Below are positions 46,901-59,836 of a stretch of DNA of 64,000 nucleotides, one piece after another. The number at the start of each line of letters is the position of its first letter. The first letter of the stretch is position 1. Both the position numbers and the translations under genes were made by a program. The notes below the pieces were generated by a model. The model searched no databases. It had not been told where the DNA came from and saw only the letters and a program-made list of their open reading frames with translations. The stretch comes from Bidens hawaiensis (taxonomy: Eukaryota; Streptophyta; Magnoliopsida; Asterales; Asteraceae), in contig JAIQDT010004989.1 of NCBI GenBank assembly GCA_021521415.1, forward strand, positions 1-64,000. Direction: 5' to 3'.

Positions 46901-47381
46901 ATCAGAATTTGATCTTTATGCTTTTGCTATAGCAGTTATGGTGGAGATGACATTGACAGGAAATCCACATCCGCTGGATGCCAGTTCTTAGGAGATCGTC
47001 TAATTTCATGGCAGTGTAAGAAACAACAGACGGTCTCCACCTCAACCGCCGAAGCAGAGTATGTTGCCGCATCAGCTTGTTGTTCTTAGGTTATCTGGAT
47101 GCAAAACCAACTGTTGGATTACGATTTGGAATTTCTTGATACTCCTATTTTTTTTATAATGATGCTGCCATCGCAATTGTGAAAAATCCAGTTCAACACT
47201 CTAAAACCAAGCACATCGATATTAAATTCATTTTATTGGTGACTGTTTTGATCGAAAATTGATTCACCTTGAACAAGTCCACACTGACAACAATGTGGCG
47301 GACTTATTTACAAAGCCGGTCGGAACAGCAAAATTTAATGTGCTTGTGGGATTTCTTAAAATGCTTCATTTCGAGGATTGA
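43995..47381 (+). pseudogene. pol: E3 pol: protease, integrase, RT, RNase H
   Basis: Copia polyprotein. Protease: WYVDSGCSRHMTG (about 44010-44050) with the Asp-Ser-Gly active site. Integrase: HRRLGH...CVACALGK zinc motif (44410-44540), catalytic segments HMDLFG (about 44605), CDNGTEFQ (about 44795) and NGVAERRNRTLIE (about 44895). TAA at 44890 replaces the usual Gln before NGV. RT: WVFRNKQDDTG (about 45990), QMDVKIAFLYGE, and YVDDIIFGS (about 46438-46464) with both catalytic aspartates. RNase H follows after TAG 46887 and contains TSTAEAEYVAASA (about 47041). The end is TGA at 47379-47381. Frameshifts lie near 45140, 46240 and 46930. Confidence 0.9.
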
Positions 47382-49760
47382 GTCTTTTTGGGTATAAATT
47401 TTTACATATTTGCTTATTTTCTGCACAAATTTAGGGGGAGAAAAATCAAAAAGACAAAAATAGTGTGTGCGTTGTATTTATTATTAAAAAAAGTTTACTT
47501 TTCAAGATTCATTCTCGCTTAAAATTATGTCGTTTGCTCAAGTTTGAAGGACATATACTTGTATATGGTTGGTCAAGTGTTCTACTCGTATAGTCACAGG
47601 ATAGCCATTTACCTTAAGGTTGAAAGCACCCGGGGCGATTATGATGTGTTTTCTGTTTTGTAGTATTTCACTTAAAACTATGTCGGTAACTCTGACCTGG
47701 AAGGACATGTATCTTCATACATGTTTGGTTCGGTTAACCACTTGTGGTCTTACAGGACAGCCATTTACCTGAAAGCTTAATAGTGACCTGGGTGACTGAA
47801 TCCTTAACACGTGTGTTTTATGTAACTCCCTGGGAAGTGATATTATTATTCAGTTAACAGCTTTTTAGAATCTTTAAAATATTTTCAAACGAAAATTGAT
47901 CCAACCTTTGGAAAATGATTGGTAAATTGTTTTTGTGTGCCTAACGGGTGAAGTTATTAAGCTTAAAAGGCTCTAGAACAGTCATTGATTTGTATGGTGT
48001 CTTTCCATGATGCGTAAAAGTTGAAGTGATATAAACTAAACTTGCTAAACTTAGTGTGGAGAGTCATTTTGAAGAAATGTGCATGTCTTCATATACATCT
48101 CTCCGAAGGATAGGCAGAAAAGAAATTACCCAGTCATACACGAGCCCGTTTGTGTCTTGATCACATAAAATATTGTGTTGTTAAGTTATTATTATTATTA
48201 TTATTAAGTTGCAAAAAAAATATATATCTACAAAATAGTTATTTGAGTTTATTTTATCCTATTAAAATATTTTTTTTAAAAGCTTAGAGGGTCAAAATAG
48301 AACTACAGAGATGGGGGCACACAAGTAAGTCCTGTCATGTCTCGAATGAAAGGCTTGTCAGTTCACTGGCTTGTAAGTCCAACGTTCAACCTTAAAGCTT
48401 AAAGTTCTTTTTTTTGCATATATAAAATCTTTTGATCAAGCACTAGGGGTTTGGAGACAAATTGGGGTAATCTGGGGAAAGCCAAATCCGCTTTAAGAAC
48501 AGATAGGAGGCATCACAGATCCATGAGTGATGTCCATATGAGTTTTATGCCAAACTGAATCCTAATCCATATCACTGATACAATGAAAATCATGCTAAGT
48601 ATGTTATACCTGCTATCAACCTGTCTCTTTATGTCATAATAACGCTGAGCATGAATCCTAGTGACAACCTCTTAAACGATATGATTCCATGTTTGGATCT
48701 TTTCATAAAAAGGGTGGCGTTTTTACAGAAACTGAAATTTGAGCCCAATCTTTTAAAAATTAAGGGAGTTTCTTTGTATGTTAATGTTTTTTTAATTTTT
48801 ATGTTTATCACTTTTTATTTTATGTTTTTTTCCCGAATCTACTCTCCTCGGAATGTTTGAATTAACTGAGCTTGTTCTTAATATGGGTAGAAGGGTGTTG
48901 GGCTGCCTAATTTTTGGGTCATGTTGAATCTGGGCTGAATGAATGTTTTTGAGCCCATTGTGGGTTCTCGGCCTATGTTGGGTGGGGTATAAGTAAAACT
49001 CCAAAACCTTTTATCTTCTACCTTTCATTCTTTCCTACTCCTTCATCTCTCTCCACTTTCTCTGGCAACCGAAAGCCTTCCTGCATAAGTTTGATTAACC
49101 CTATAAACTTGTTAGTACTCATTTTTTATCTCACAGGTAAATGAGCAAAAAAGAACTTGGTCTAACTTCTATGAGGCTTGTGTTCTTCTAGGTTTAACAC
49201 ATGAATTGCCAAATACTTTGGACTAATCTATGGATTGATAGATTAATCGGAATTTGGGGTCATTAGGATCTGTGATTAGTTTTTCTGTTGATTTCTTAGG
49301 GTTAATGGAGGTTTCCGGTTATAAGTTTAATGGATTTTGCAGGTTTAATGGAGATCTCGGCCACTTGAAGAAGATGACACTCTTTTCAAGAAGGAAACCA
49401 AAGGGTTTTCTGTCAGCAACTGTCAAGGTGTTCTCGGATGACTTTTGTTGACCGAGATCACCTAGACTTGACCGAGACCTCCTGTTCTCGGTTAAATATT
49501 GACCGAGAACTCCTGTTCTCGGTTGACTTTCGTTGACTGTTGATCGAGAACACACTTGGTTGTCTGAGATTTTCACATCTGGGCTTAAAAATTGACACTT
49601 GGTCTTAATCAGTATTGCTGTTATGATCTCTTGGGCCAGCAAATGATTTTTTGGGCCTGCTTTCAACTTTATGAGCCAAATCCACATATAATTCTTGAAC
49701 TGTTTTTGAACGTTAACAATGAGTTTATATATCCACTAACTTGATACGTTTGATGCAGAA
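47382..49760 (+). other. E3 spacer between pol and third ORF
   Basis: 2.4 kb non-coding. AGGGGGAGAAAAA at 47433-47445 is a purine tract shortly after pol, well before the terminal one at 52254. GGACAT-containing repeats around 47545-47790 (TTTGAAGGACATATACTTG, CTGGAAGGACATGTATCTT) form a diverged duplicate about 165-170 bp apart. TTCTCGG/ACCGAGA words cluster at 49430-49560. The last bases, TTTGATGCAGAA, resemble a splice acceptor before the third ORF. Confidence 0.7.
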
Positions 49761-52238
49761 ATGGCTGATCAGGCTTCGTTAAAATTTGTGAATACTCATA
49801 ATATTGCTAGACATCTATTTGATCCACCCATGGCTCACAAGGAATTCAACTCTATGATCATTGGCCTGAACACGTGCAGGATTTCTCACGCACTACGATA
49901 AAATCCTGTCGTATGCAAGAAGATGATCACGGAGTTTTGTAATAATGCTTCGATCAATAAACGAGGGGAAGATGGAGTCATGTCGATAGACTCCAAATTT
50001 CAAAAGAAGCCAGTTAGTAGCACATAGGCTATCATCAGAGAGGTGTTGCTATTTGGTGATCAAGCTGATTATTCGACAGAATATTCCACTGCTGACGTTT
50101 CTGAGATCCTCACCAGAATGGGTTACGAGGGTACTTATCCTCCGGCAATCAAGAAGTTATTTCACCCTTACTGGAGGTTCTTAATTCACACGTTTTTCAT
50201 ATGCGTGTCGGGTAGAAAAGGGGGTTCTGACGAGATAAGCCATATGACATATGTCTGTTGTCACTGCTCTGATCATGGATTTTAATTACAATTATTCCAG
50301 GTTTGTTTTCAATGAAATGATGAGCAATCTGAAAGGGAAGAAGAAAGAGATGTTCCTTATGTACCCAAGATTTTTACAGATGATCTTAGATTCTCATTAC
50401 ACCGATCTCGTCAAGTCTGTTGATACTTTGGATATGAAGTCAATGGGACACAACACCTTTGGGTTAATGAAACAGTCAAGAAAAGGATCCAAGATAGTGT
50501 ATCAGGGTCTCAATACTTTGGTAAAATTCGGACGATTTGCTGAAACAGAGGTTGAACCAATTGTAGCTCAGGTTGCTGATGAGCATGTGGCACCAGCTAA
50601 ACCACGTGTTGCGACCATTGAGATCTCTGATTATGAAAATGAAGAAACAGAAAATCATAACTTGGAGACTGCTCCAAGTGCCCAAGAGTTAGAAGATTTT
50701 GAATGAAATAAAGAACAACTTCAGTCAATTGCTCTGAAGCCTCCTCAGACAGCTACGGAAAACATTGAAGAAAATATTGCTGAAGATCCAGCCGCCGACC
50801 TCGCTCCACGCAAACGAAGAAAGTAAGATCTAAGGCCTGGCGTGCTGGTTAGTGAAGATGAAACAACTACAACACCAACATCTATTTCAACCACTAGCCC
50901 ACAACAACAAATTCACCAACCAGAATCTCATGATCCAGAAACCCATGTTGAGCTAAGTGCACCCCACTGCTGATACTGATTAAAGATCAGGCGTTTGATG
51001 ACTTTGTTCGTAATTTTGATTCTTAGTCAGATATTCTTCACACCGGTGAGGCTGATGCACTGATCAATGTCGCTCCCTCCAGTTCACCAGGCCCAGAAAA
51101 ACAAGGTCAGTCAAGTTCAAGTGTTTCTGATAAAGTTGCCCAAATTCTTTCCATGCAAGAAAAATTTATGCAGAATAAAGGCAAAGGCATTGTATTAGAA
51201 GATGCTCTGGTTGACGAACAAGCTCTCCAATGTCGAGTCTTTGAGCTCGAACAAGCATCTGTTGTCAAATATGTAAGTATTCAAGAACTGGAAGTAGGCA
51301 ACTCTGATAAAGACACCAAGATTAAAGTACTACAGTCCAACATGGGAGAATTAACGGCTTTGTATCTTGACCTCCAACAAAAACTCTACTACTCTCCCTG
51401 TAGAGATCGTTGATGTGTCTGAGACACTGAAACAATATATGGACGCACCACCAATCTCCAAAGAAAAGTCCGATAGAATTCAGAAATGGTTGCTGGTAAT
51501 GAAGAACTCAAATCAAAATGTCCAATCATTAGATCATCTAGACAGATTCATTGTCATTTTCCCTAAAGGCTTCTCAGACAAATATGGGGATCGTTCGGGA
51601 GTTGTGTCATGGGGTTTCGATGCCGAAAAGAACATGTGGTGGTTAAGAGGAAGTCCGAGACCACTGAGTATTACAAGAAGATGAAAGATTTTGGATCTTG
51701 GACGATGGTGGATCTAAGTGACCTGATAAACTCTCCCTTTACGAACCCAACTAATGATAAATGTGGTACAGATTTTTGGAATTTTCTGAGGAAGTCAAGT
51801 CAACAGAGGCTTTCCAAATATGAAAACTGCAGGGTCCTTCATGAAGAAAGCAAGGGGGTCCAGGATCCATAGACAGGGAAAACAATGGTCAACGTTATGT
51901 GGCCTGCTACAGACAAGGCCACTTATATTTCTGTACCTGAAGCAATTCCAGATGGCACTTTGGACAACATGAGGTTCTGGATGTATGATAGCGTAACTGC
52001 CACAGTTGTTGTCAAGTTGGAGAAAGGAAAAGGGCAGTATAGATTTGTTGATCCAAGAGATTTACAAAAGTTTGGAGAAAAGGACGTAAAGACTCTTAGT
52101 ACATTCCAAGTAATTGCTAATCCGATATTTGAAACGGCTGCTAAAGAATTCACTGGTATGGTCGCTTTTATTATCAGATGCAAGTTTTGGGCCGGTGCGT
52201 TGAAAGATGCCGACATCGATTACATGGAGCATGATTGA
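49761..52238 (+). pseudogene. E3 third ORF (SIRE env-position protein), broken
   Basis: ATG 49761 (MADQASLKFVNTHN) begins an ORF of roughly 800 codons broken by stops (near 49899 and 50028) and frameshifts. Readable frames: 50043-50285 with FLIHTFFICVSGRKGGSDE, 50251-50706 with EMFLMYPRFLQMIL, a Pro/Gln/Glu-rich middle (50720-51120), a coiled-coil-like stretch (51153-51413), and a C-terminal domain (51367-52238) ending before the PPT with a stop at 52236. It is homologous to the E1 and E2 third ORFs. In SIRE elements this position is called env-like; no transmembrane segment, signal peptide or glycoprotein signature is seen here, so the role is unknown. Confidence 0.75.
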
Positions 52239-52253
52239 AGACCAAGTTACAAA

Positions 52254-52266
52254 CCAAGGGGGAGAT
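52254..52266 (+). other. E3 polypurine tract
   Basis: CCAAGGGGGAGAT directly before the 3' LTR. Confidence 0.85.
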
Positions 52267-52688
52267 TGTTGGGCCTAGATTCGTGTGGTTTGTTCTTAGT
52301 CAATATGTGTTTAATTTTAGTGCAGAATATGGGCTTGGGATGCGTTGTAAACGGCCTTGGGATGCGTTGTAAACCGAGATCCCTTAGGATCTCGGTGTGC
52401 TTTTGGTCCATGTGGGCTTAGTTGTTTGGTTCCCTATATATAGTACATGCATTGTATAGGGTTAGGTTGTTCATTCACTTGTGTTGTTTTGGACGTCTAC
52501 ATGCATACTAGACAAGGTGTAATCGTGCTTAAGCACCCGACGTATAATAGACATACGTGTGTTTTGAAGCAATCTTCGTGTTACGTGTTTGTGTTTTCGT
52601 GTGTTCTTGAGTCACCAAGTATTGGATTTCCGCACCAATACTTGTTTATTTATATCATAATTGTAATGATCCAGATTCGGGACTTACA
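52267..52688 (+). repeat. E3 3' LTR
   Basis: 422 bp, nearly identical to 39840-40254. The main difference is a 7-bp indel in the ACCGAGATC...GATCTCGGT hairpin (about 52374-52397). The TATA box is near 52436. Confidence 0.95.
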
Positions 52689-52693
52689 AGCTT

Positions 52694-55070
52694 TGTTCAA
52701 CTCATAGACTCTATTTAGAAACTCAGGATCCTCAAAATCTGGAGGTTGAGTTACATACACATCCTCTTCAGTTTTTCCATTCAAGAAAGCAGATTTAACA
52801 TCCAGTTGAAAAACTCTTATGTTCTTTGAAGCAACATAAGCTAAGAAGATTCTGATTGCTTCTAGCCTTGCCACTGGTGCAAAAACTTCCTCAAAATCAA
52901 TTCATTCTCCTTGTAAGCATCCTAGTGCAACTAGTCTTTCTTTATTCTTTATTACAATCCGTCTCTCATCCCTTTTGTTTCTGAAAACCCATTTGATGCC
53001 AATAGCATACTTGCCTCTTGGCTTATCTACAAGTTCCCACACTTACAGATTTCTGAATTGTGCCAACTCCTCTTGCATTGCTTCCACCCTAATATTGTCT
53101 TTTAAAGCTTGAACTATGTTCTTGGGTTCAATTTAGGATAGGAAGCAGGAGTATAAACAAATGTTTGTAGATTTAGATGCACTTCTTGTAACTCTTTCAT
53201 GAATGTCTCCAATGATGTTTTCAGGTGGATGATTTCTTTCAACATAGGAAGTTTACACAATTTGATTCGAAGAAATATTTGAATCTAGATTTGTATCATT
53301 GATATCAGGTTCCTCAATGACCAAATCAAATGTTTCATTGTTCATTTCTGCATCTTTTTCACCATTTTGCTGTGATGCTGAAGCAATGTCATTTCCGATA
53401 TTCAATTTTTGAAACATGGTCTCAAAATTTGACTGCCTCTCTGCTTGTTCTTGATTATTCTGATCATCAGTTTGCTCTTCATTATTGACAGATTGCCCTT
53501 GATCATTTTGGATGTCAATTTTCACATTATCCATGACAGGACTTTCTTGAACAGGTGGTTGCTCAAGATTGTCATTTTGCTCATTTTCTGATTCAAAGTC
53601 AGAATCATTCTTATCAAAAGAGTATTCAACATTTATGTTAGCAACCTTGGACCACAATTTGTCCAAATCAACCTTCTTTTCTGAATTTTCTTCATGGACA
53701 CTTGTTCTTTCATCAAAGTATTCAGGATAAATCTTGAAAGACTTGATTAACTTCTTAAGATCCAACATCCAGAATGCTCCAACCACTGTATTAAATTGAT
53801 TTCATTGAATATCACATTAGAAGATTCAATAACACCCAAATGATATTTCACATATATTCTATAAGCTTTTGAGTGTGTGAAGTATCCAACAAAAAAACAA
53901 TCTAAAGATTTTGACTGAAACTTGTTCAGATAGTCTTTGGTATTCAACAATCAGAACTTGCATCCAAAGGCTTGAGAAACTTGATATAGGGTTTCCTTTT
54001 GAACAAAATCTCATAGGGAGTTTTGTCTTGACTTTTGTTGAGAAGAACCCTGTTTTGAACATAACAAGCTGTATTGATAGCTTTTGCCCAAAAGGTAACA
54101 GGCAGATAAGCATATGCTAACATGGTTCTTGCAGCTTCAATGAGTAATCTGTTTCTTCTTTCTGCTACCCATTTTGTTCATGAGTTCTATGAGCACTGAA
54201 TTGTTGAAGAATTCTTTTTGCTAGAAAGAATTCAGTCATCACCCCATTCTTGAACTCAGTACCATGGTCACTTCTCAAAACCTTCACCTTCACATCCAGT
54301 TGGTTATGAATCCTTGTCACACATCCTTTAATTAACTTAGCAGCTTCATCCTTGGAACTCAGAAAATAAACTCAAGTATATCTTAAAAAATAATTGATGA
54401 CCACCAAGCAATATCTTTTATTCCCTATACTAGGAACACTCACAGGACCAAAAAGATCCATATGAAAAATTTCCAATACTTGTTCAATTGAGTTTACTAG
54501 CTTTGCTTTGTGTGATGATTTGTGCTGCTTTCCCTTTTGACATGAAATGCACTTGTCATCTAGCTTGAACTCCCTTATTGGTAAACCAATTACATGTTCA
54601 CCCTTAACAAGTTCCCATTTCTAGGAGCCATAATCAAAATCATATCAGGAGGGATTACAAATTCAGGTTTGAGGATTAAAAAGTGGGAATCATCAAAACC
54701 AACCTTATAACCTTTATCACAAATTTGTGATATGCTCAAAAGGTTATACTATTATCCTCCCACATAGAATACATTATCAAAAGAAACCTTTCCATTAGTG
54801 AGAATGCCTTTCCCCACAACTTTCCATCTATTCTCATCACTCCCATATGCAATTGGTCCTTCAAAATTTTCCTCATAATTCATCAGTGACCTCTTGTCAC
54901 ATGTCATGTGCCTGGAACATCCACTGTCCATACACCATACATCATTGATTGGAGTGGATTGTTCTGCATAAATCAAAGAAAAATAATCAGTTAAGTGATG
55001 AAATACAAGCTTGATCAGCTTGCAAATCATCAGCAACATGAAAAATTGTTGCATTGGGTTTTGGGGTCCT
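52694..55070 (-). pseudogene. pol: E2 pol, 5' part: protease, integrase, RT start
   Basis: Minus-strand continuation before the E3 insertion. Protease: WCMDSGCSRHMTCD (about 54900) in frame 55054-54752. Integrase: zinc motif end CISCQKGKQHKSSH (about 54550), then HMDLFGPVSVP (about 54450), SDHGTEFKNG (about 54265) and a damaged NG...EE segment. Frames 54113-53859, 53950-53747 and 53786-53253 hold the integrase C-terminus and acidic linker. RT: WVFRNKRDERRIVIKNKERLVA (about 52980), [24 protein letters not shown], ending LNKA at 52694, where E3 inserted. The remainder is at 38749-39834. Confidence 0.85.
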
Positions 55071-58000
55071 CATAAACAATTTCACAAGATTCATTAGAAA
55101 CATCTGTATCATAGCCAGTTTCATATGATATTCCAACATATGGAACTATGCTCTTGCATTCCTCAATGAAAAATCCTCTCTTTATAATTGTTACTAGTGT
55201 TTCATATGTAAGTTGTGTTTCTTTTGTCACTTGAGTTTCACTTCTGGGTTTCCACAGAAATCCTTGTGGCTCGAAGCCATGTTTCAACAGAAATTTCTAA
55301 TCACCATTCAATTCTTTTGAATTCTTTCTCTTGAAAACTTACCTTTTAACTTTCTCTTCAAATTATGTTGACTTTCCATGGTCAACTGATTTCACAGATT
55401 TAACAGCCTTATCAGGTTTAACTCTGATAGGTTGTCTGATCGTTGGAGCCTTCTTCTTCTTCTTCTTCTTCTCTTGTTCATTCAAATTCTTCTCCTCTTT
55501 TTTGTCAACAGTTTCGTTTCTCTTCTCACATTTGGCTTCAACACTGTTCCCAGTATCATCAGATAACTTCATACATTTGCCCAAATATTCTTCATACTTT
55601 TTTTTGTAAAAACCAAAGTCTTGTCCAAACTTTGTTGAATTTGGAACATGATTTGGTTTGAAGGTAAACCTTTCATGAGAAGAATCATTGTGATGTCCAT
55701 ATTCATCACAATGTTTGCACCACACTTTTACTTTGAAGCTTTCACTTGACTTCCCTTTTTTTTAATCTTTCACTTGGTCTTGGGATATCAACTCCAATAG
55801 TCCTTTGAGTTTTGAGACCATCATAGTCAATTGAGAAAGGTACAGATTCCTCAATTTTTATTTCTTGTCTTTCCACTGAACTCTTGATTACCTTCTTTCA
55901 TATACGTTGATTACCTTCTTTCATATTGTTCCATACTTTCCACTTCCCCAATATCAAATAACTCTTGGTTTGAGAAAACAAGGTAAACAGGAATGAAAAG
56001 AACATCATTCTTTTTGGTTTCTTCTGTTCTCTTGTTTTCTTTGACATTTCCCCTTCTTTGTGGCACTTTGTAGGCTGATCTTTCATTGCTTTTCTTTGCT
56101 TTCAAACCACCACAAATATCAAAAGATTCGTGTTCCCTTCTCATTTTCTCATGATGATTTCTTATATTGGGAGTTATCTTTGTCAACAAAGGGATCTTGT
56201 TTTTTGGCTCCCTTTTGCCATTCTTTTCTTTCTTTAAGCTTTCATTGCTTGAACTTTGGTCACTTGAATCACTCAAGTCATCTCTATTAAAAAACTCATC
56301 ATCAAAATCATCTTCAGACACTTGCACACAAACAAAAATCTCAGCACACTTCTCATCTTTCACTTCTTATTTCATCACAAACTAACTTTTGTCGTCAACT
56401 TCAATCAACTTATAATTTTCAATGAAATCTTCCTTTTCTTTAAAACCTTCTCTAAACTGATCAAGGTAGGCATTTCTCTTTTCCTTATCAACTTTCAATG
56501 AGTAATTGAAAGATGGAGGAACAACGTTGTACTTATCTTCCTCCTTGATCTTGTTCAACTTCCCACGAATATTCCTAGTTGAAACTAAATTCTTCATAAA
56601 ATCATTTTCAACTTGAAGTTGAGTATTTTTCAACTTTTCATCCAGATAAATTTTGTTCAATTCTTCTATTTCAGTGACATATCTGGATTGAATCATATAA
56701 CTATCCATACAATCATGTTCCAGACTGTTAGTCCTTTCCTCATAAGTCAAGTCACTTATCTCATAGACATTAATCATGCTTTGTTTCTTAAAACATTCAC
56801 TTTGTAACTTTCCAGCTGTCATTCTCAATGATTCATTTATTTCAAGTAATCAAGTTTTGAGAGATTTGAATGTACCTAAGATGAAGAGGATTCAACTTCA
56901 CTCTCTATTTTAGCCATGAATGCCACATTTGCCTTTTCAATGTCATCAGCATGATTGCTCCATCAAATGCACCTTCTTGCTGTGATTGTTAGCTAATGAA
57001 ACATTCCCTTGATTTCTTGGTTGGTTAGGATTGTTTCCATTTTGATTTGCAAGAGATTGTGTAGGGTTTTGTTGGTTTCTTTGAAAGGGTTGTTGTTGTG
57101 GGATTATATGTTGATGATTATGTTGTTGATGGTTGTTGTAGTTGTTGAAATTTCTCTGCCGAACCTGATTCTGAGTCTGATTATGATATTGAAACTGATT
57201 TCTTTGTTGATTGATGTTCTAAAATTGCCTTGGTTGATTGCATTCTATTGCAAAGTGTCCTGGTCATTGACAGTTGTATCAAATACCCTTGGATTTGTCC
57301 TAAAACCAAATATCTCCTAGTTCTGCTATAAAGCCTTCTACTTCTCACAGGTAGCTTTGCAGCCTGCCACTTCAGATCCATATCTTCTAAGTCATCAACA
57401 TCAATTTGTTCCAGATCTTCTTGAACCACACTTGTATGAATCAGATTCTTTGCTACAAAAGCATTATAAGACTCAGTGAACATGGAGAAGAGAGATTGAT
57501 AATCACTTCCATGGTTCACATTCCTAACATTATAAGGAGCATGGCCACTGGCCATAGAGGATGTATCATTGTCATCAATCAATTGGACATTGAATCTTGG
57601 TTGTCTACCTTGATTGCTTGATTGACCAGCAACAAACATCTTTGGTGTCTCACCACCATATTCACTTGGCTATTCTAATATGGGAATCTGCTGTTGATTC
57701 TTTGTAGACATATTTCCCATGGGTTCAATGAGAGCATTAGTTACTTGAAAACTTGGTCTGTCTTCTTTGATGATATTGTTTTCTATCATCTCATGCTTTG
57801 CTGCTTGTCAAAAGTGTATAACATCATCAAGTTTGAGAGCTAAAAAGTTTGGTTTCTGCTTGATGAATTTGATGGCAGTGTACCATTCTCCAGATAAGGA
57901 TGACAACAATTTCTTGTTCAGATTGAAATCTGTGATTGCAAGGTTAGTTGTTCTGATCTCATTATCAATAGCCAAGAACCTTTCCAAAATTGACTTCAAT

Positions 58001-58404
58001 TGTTCACCCTCCATAAACTTGAAACGGTCTAGCTGTTGCTTCAGCCTGTCCTTCTTGATATCCTCAGCTCGGAGTTTCCTTCAAACATCTCTACTACAAC
58101 ATCAAACATTGCTTTTGTTGTATGTAGTATGATGAGCCACACTAGGCACGATTTTCCATGATAAACTCAGCTTCAACATTGGTAAGGATCTGTCATCTTT
58201 CCTTTTCATTGTTCTTTCAACTTTCTGATTGTTTGCTGTGCCATCAGGAACATAAGGCCCATTCTTGATCGAATTCCACGTCTCACCATCATTGTAACAA
58301 ACTGCATCCTGAAACCTCACTTTCCATTTTATGTAGTTTTCCTGTCCATACAACCTAGGAATCTTGTTAGTAGAAACCTCTTGCTCATCCATTGATCCAG
58401 ACAT
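55071..58404 (-). pseudogene. gag: E2 gag and gag-pol linker
   Basis: ATG 58404 (MSGSMDEQEVSTNKIPRLYG) opens a Copia gag with YIKWKVRFQDAV. Further frames 58014-57808 (KKLLSSLSGEWYTAIKFI) and 57639-57181 (LEQIDVDDLEDMDLKWQAAK) complete the capsid. A knuckle YNCQ-stop-PGHFAIEC lies near 57245-57285. A charged coiled-coil-like linker (56828-56382), an acidic segment (56363-55911) and frame 55725-55363 follow, the last with a Cys/His motif WCKHCDEYGHH and a Lys run from a TTC repeat at 55451-55473. Many frameshifts; not functional. Confidence 0.8.
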
Positions 58405-58764
58405 AATTTTGGTATTTTAAAATATTTTGGATTGAAAGATTACTTGAAAGAAAACTTAACAAAATTAAACAGAAACTTAAACAATCTTGAAAAAACAATC
58501 AGATCTGTGGACAAAATCCCCAAATCTGATTTGGTCGGATAAGAGCAAGATATATGATAAAGAAAAGAACTTTAATGTAGATCTGAGTAAGAAAACACTT
58601 TTAAACCTCAAAAATATTGTAGATCTGAGAAAAATTAAAAACAGGGCAGCTGACGTCACAAACCAATGTGGCAGTTGTTAGCTGACGTCACTCTTCATCT
58701 TCAAAATCAACAATAATCAGCAACAGTTCTTCACAAAATCAGCAATATCATCTCTTATACCACT
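58405..58764 (-). other. E2 leader and primer binding site
   Basis: 360 bases between LTR and gag. The revcomp of TCTCTTATACCA (58751-58762) resembles the tRNA-iMet primer site with substitutions. The open frames here are chance. Confidence 0.65.
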
Positions 58765-59836
58765 TATCAGTCCTGTATAGCTCACCCAATAGCTCAAGCA
58801 CTCACAATCGTAACCCACACTCGTGTGTTGACAAGAAGGCTACGACATACTGTTTGTGTGAAAAAAAAAGAATATTAAAGGTGGAATCAATAATACTCTT
58901 AATGTTGCTAACGGGCAACAAAGTAACAAACACACAATGTAACTAAAAAGATTTCCATATATATGTGATGTATACAATGAATATAATAAGGGTTTCAAGG
59001 TGGAATGTTTGGATTCTTGGAAGCTTTTTCATACAAGATAAAGACAGCCGTCACAATCACAATATTCGCTCAGTGTCCGTTGTTGTCATAGGCGTACCCT
59101 AAAGTTTCCTTTTATAGGCCTGCCTTGACACCAGACATTCCTTCTAAAAACCCCAATGATTGATACTAAACATATTCAAATGTATTACAAAATATTCTAA
59201 GTGTAAACAGGTCTTCGAGCATGCTTTGCAGCTTTTGTTTTTAGCGAGCAAACTTGGTAACCGTTAAGTGTGGGGAGAGGGGAACAGTTCTCCGAGTAAG
59301 CTTTTACTTATTTTATATTCCTTAAGAAAATATTCATCAAGTAGGCTTCAAACTTCCTGATAATACTAAACTTTGCTCGGTATATATCCTACGGTCAAAC
59401 TTGTTCTTCAGAGATCCTTCAACCTTTTGTTACTTTAACTTATTTGAACAAACCCAAGTGTGCTGGTGATACTGTAGCTTGCTCGGGGTTGAACCTTGCT
59501 TGTTTGAAGTCCCTAAGTAATATTTTGATCAATTTCTTTCAAGCTTGCTGGGACCACTGTTTATTATAAATTAACCTTGCTCGATCCACCAATATACATA
59601 ATTTTAGCTTGGTTTAGTCGAGAGTTTGCTCTGAAACAAACCTTGCTTGACTTGAAGAACAACCTTTCTTGATAAAGTGTAGTTTTCTCGAAGTAAGAAT
59701 TCAGAAGAATTCTAAAAGATAACTTTGCTCGAAGAGCAAAATACCTTTCTTGACCAAGTATAAGCTTGCTTGGAGGCCTAAGTTTGCTCGGGTTGAGAAG
59801 ATTCAAATCTTCCTTAAGTCTTTTCTCATCCCAACA
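58765..59836 (-). repeat. E2 5' LTR
   Basis: 1,072 bp, partner of 31316-32353. TATAAAAG at 59109-59116 on the minus strand. TTGCTCG words are frequent at 59370-59790, including a locally duplicated stretch near 59610-59750 absent in part from the other LTR. Confidence 0.9.

Larger units (their letters stand above)
39840..52688 (+). mobile_element. E3, SIRE-type Copia element, plus strand
   Basis: 12,849 bp between AGCTT duplications (39835-39839, 52689-52693), inserted in the E2 RT gene in opposite orientation. LTRs are 415 and 422 bp and very similar, so it is the youngest large insertion here. Internal order: primer site, leader, gag, PR, INT, RT/RH, spacer, third ORF, PPT. Confidence 0.95.
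31316..59836 (-). mobile_element. E2, SIRE-type Copia element, minus strand
   Basis: LTRs 31316-32353 and 58765-59836 bound an element of about 15.7 kb once E3 is removed. Flanks are ACCGA (31311-31315) and ACTGA (59837-59841), one base apart. Removing E2 restores the G2 LTR text seen at 26305. Transcription order: LTR, primer site, gag, protease, integrase, RT/RNase H, 2.9-kb spacer, third ORF, PPT, LTR. This is the order of the SIRE (Maximus) lineage. Confidence 0.9.

Noticed and set aside
49761..52238. Calling the third ORF a true viral envelope gene
   Set aside because: Only its position supports that. No signal peptide, membrane anchor or glycoprotein feature is visible in any of the three copies.
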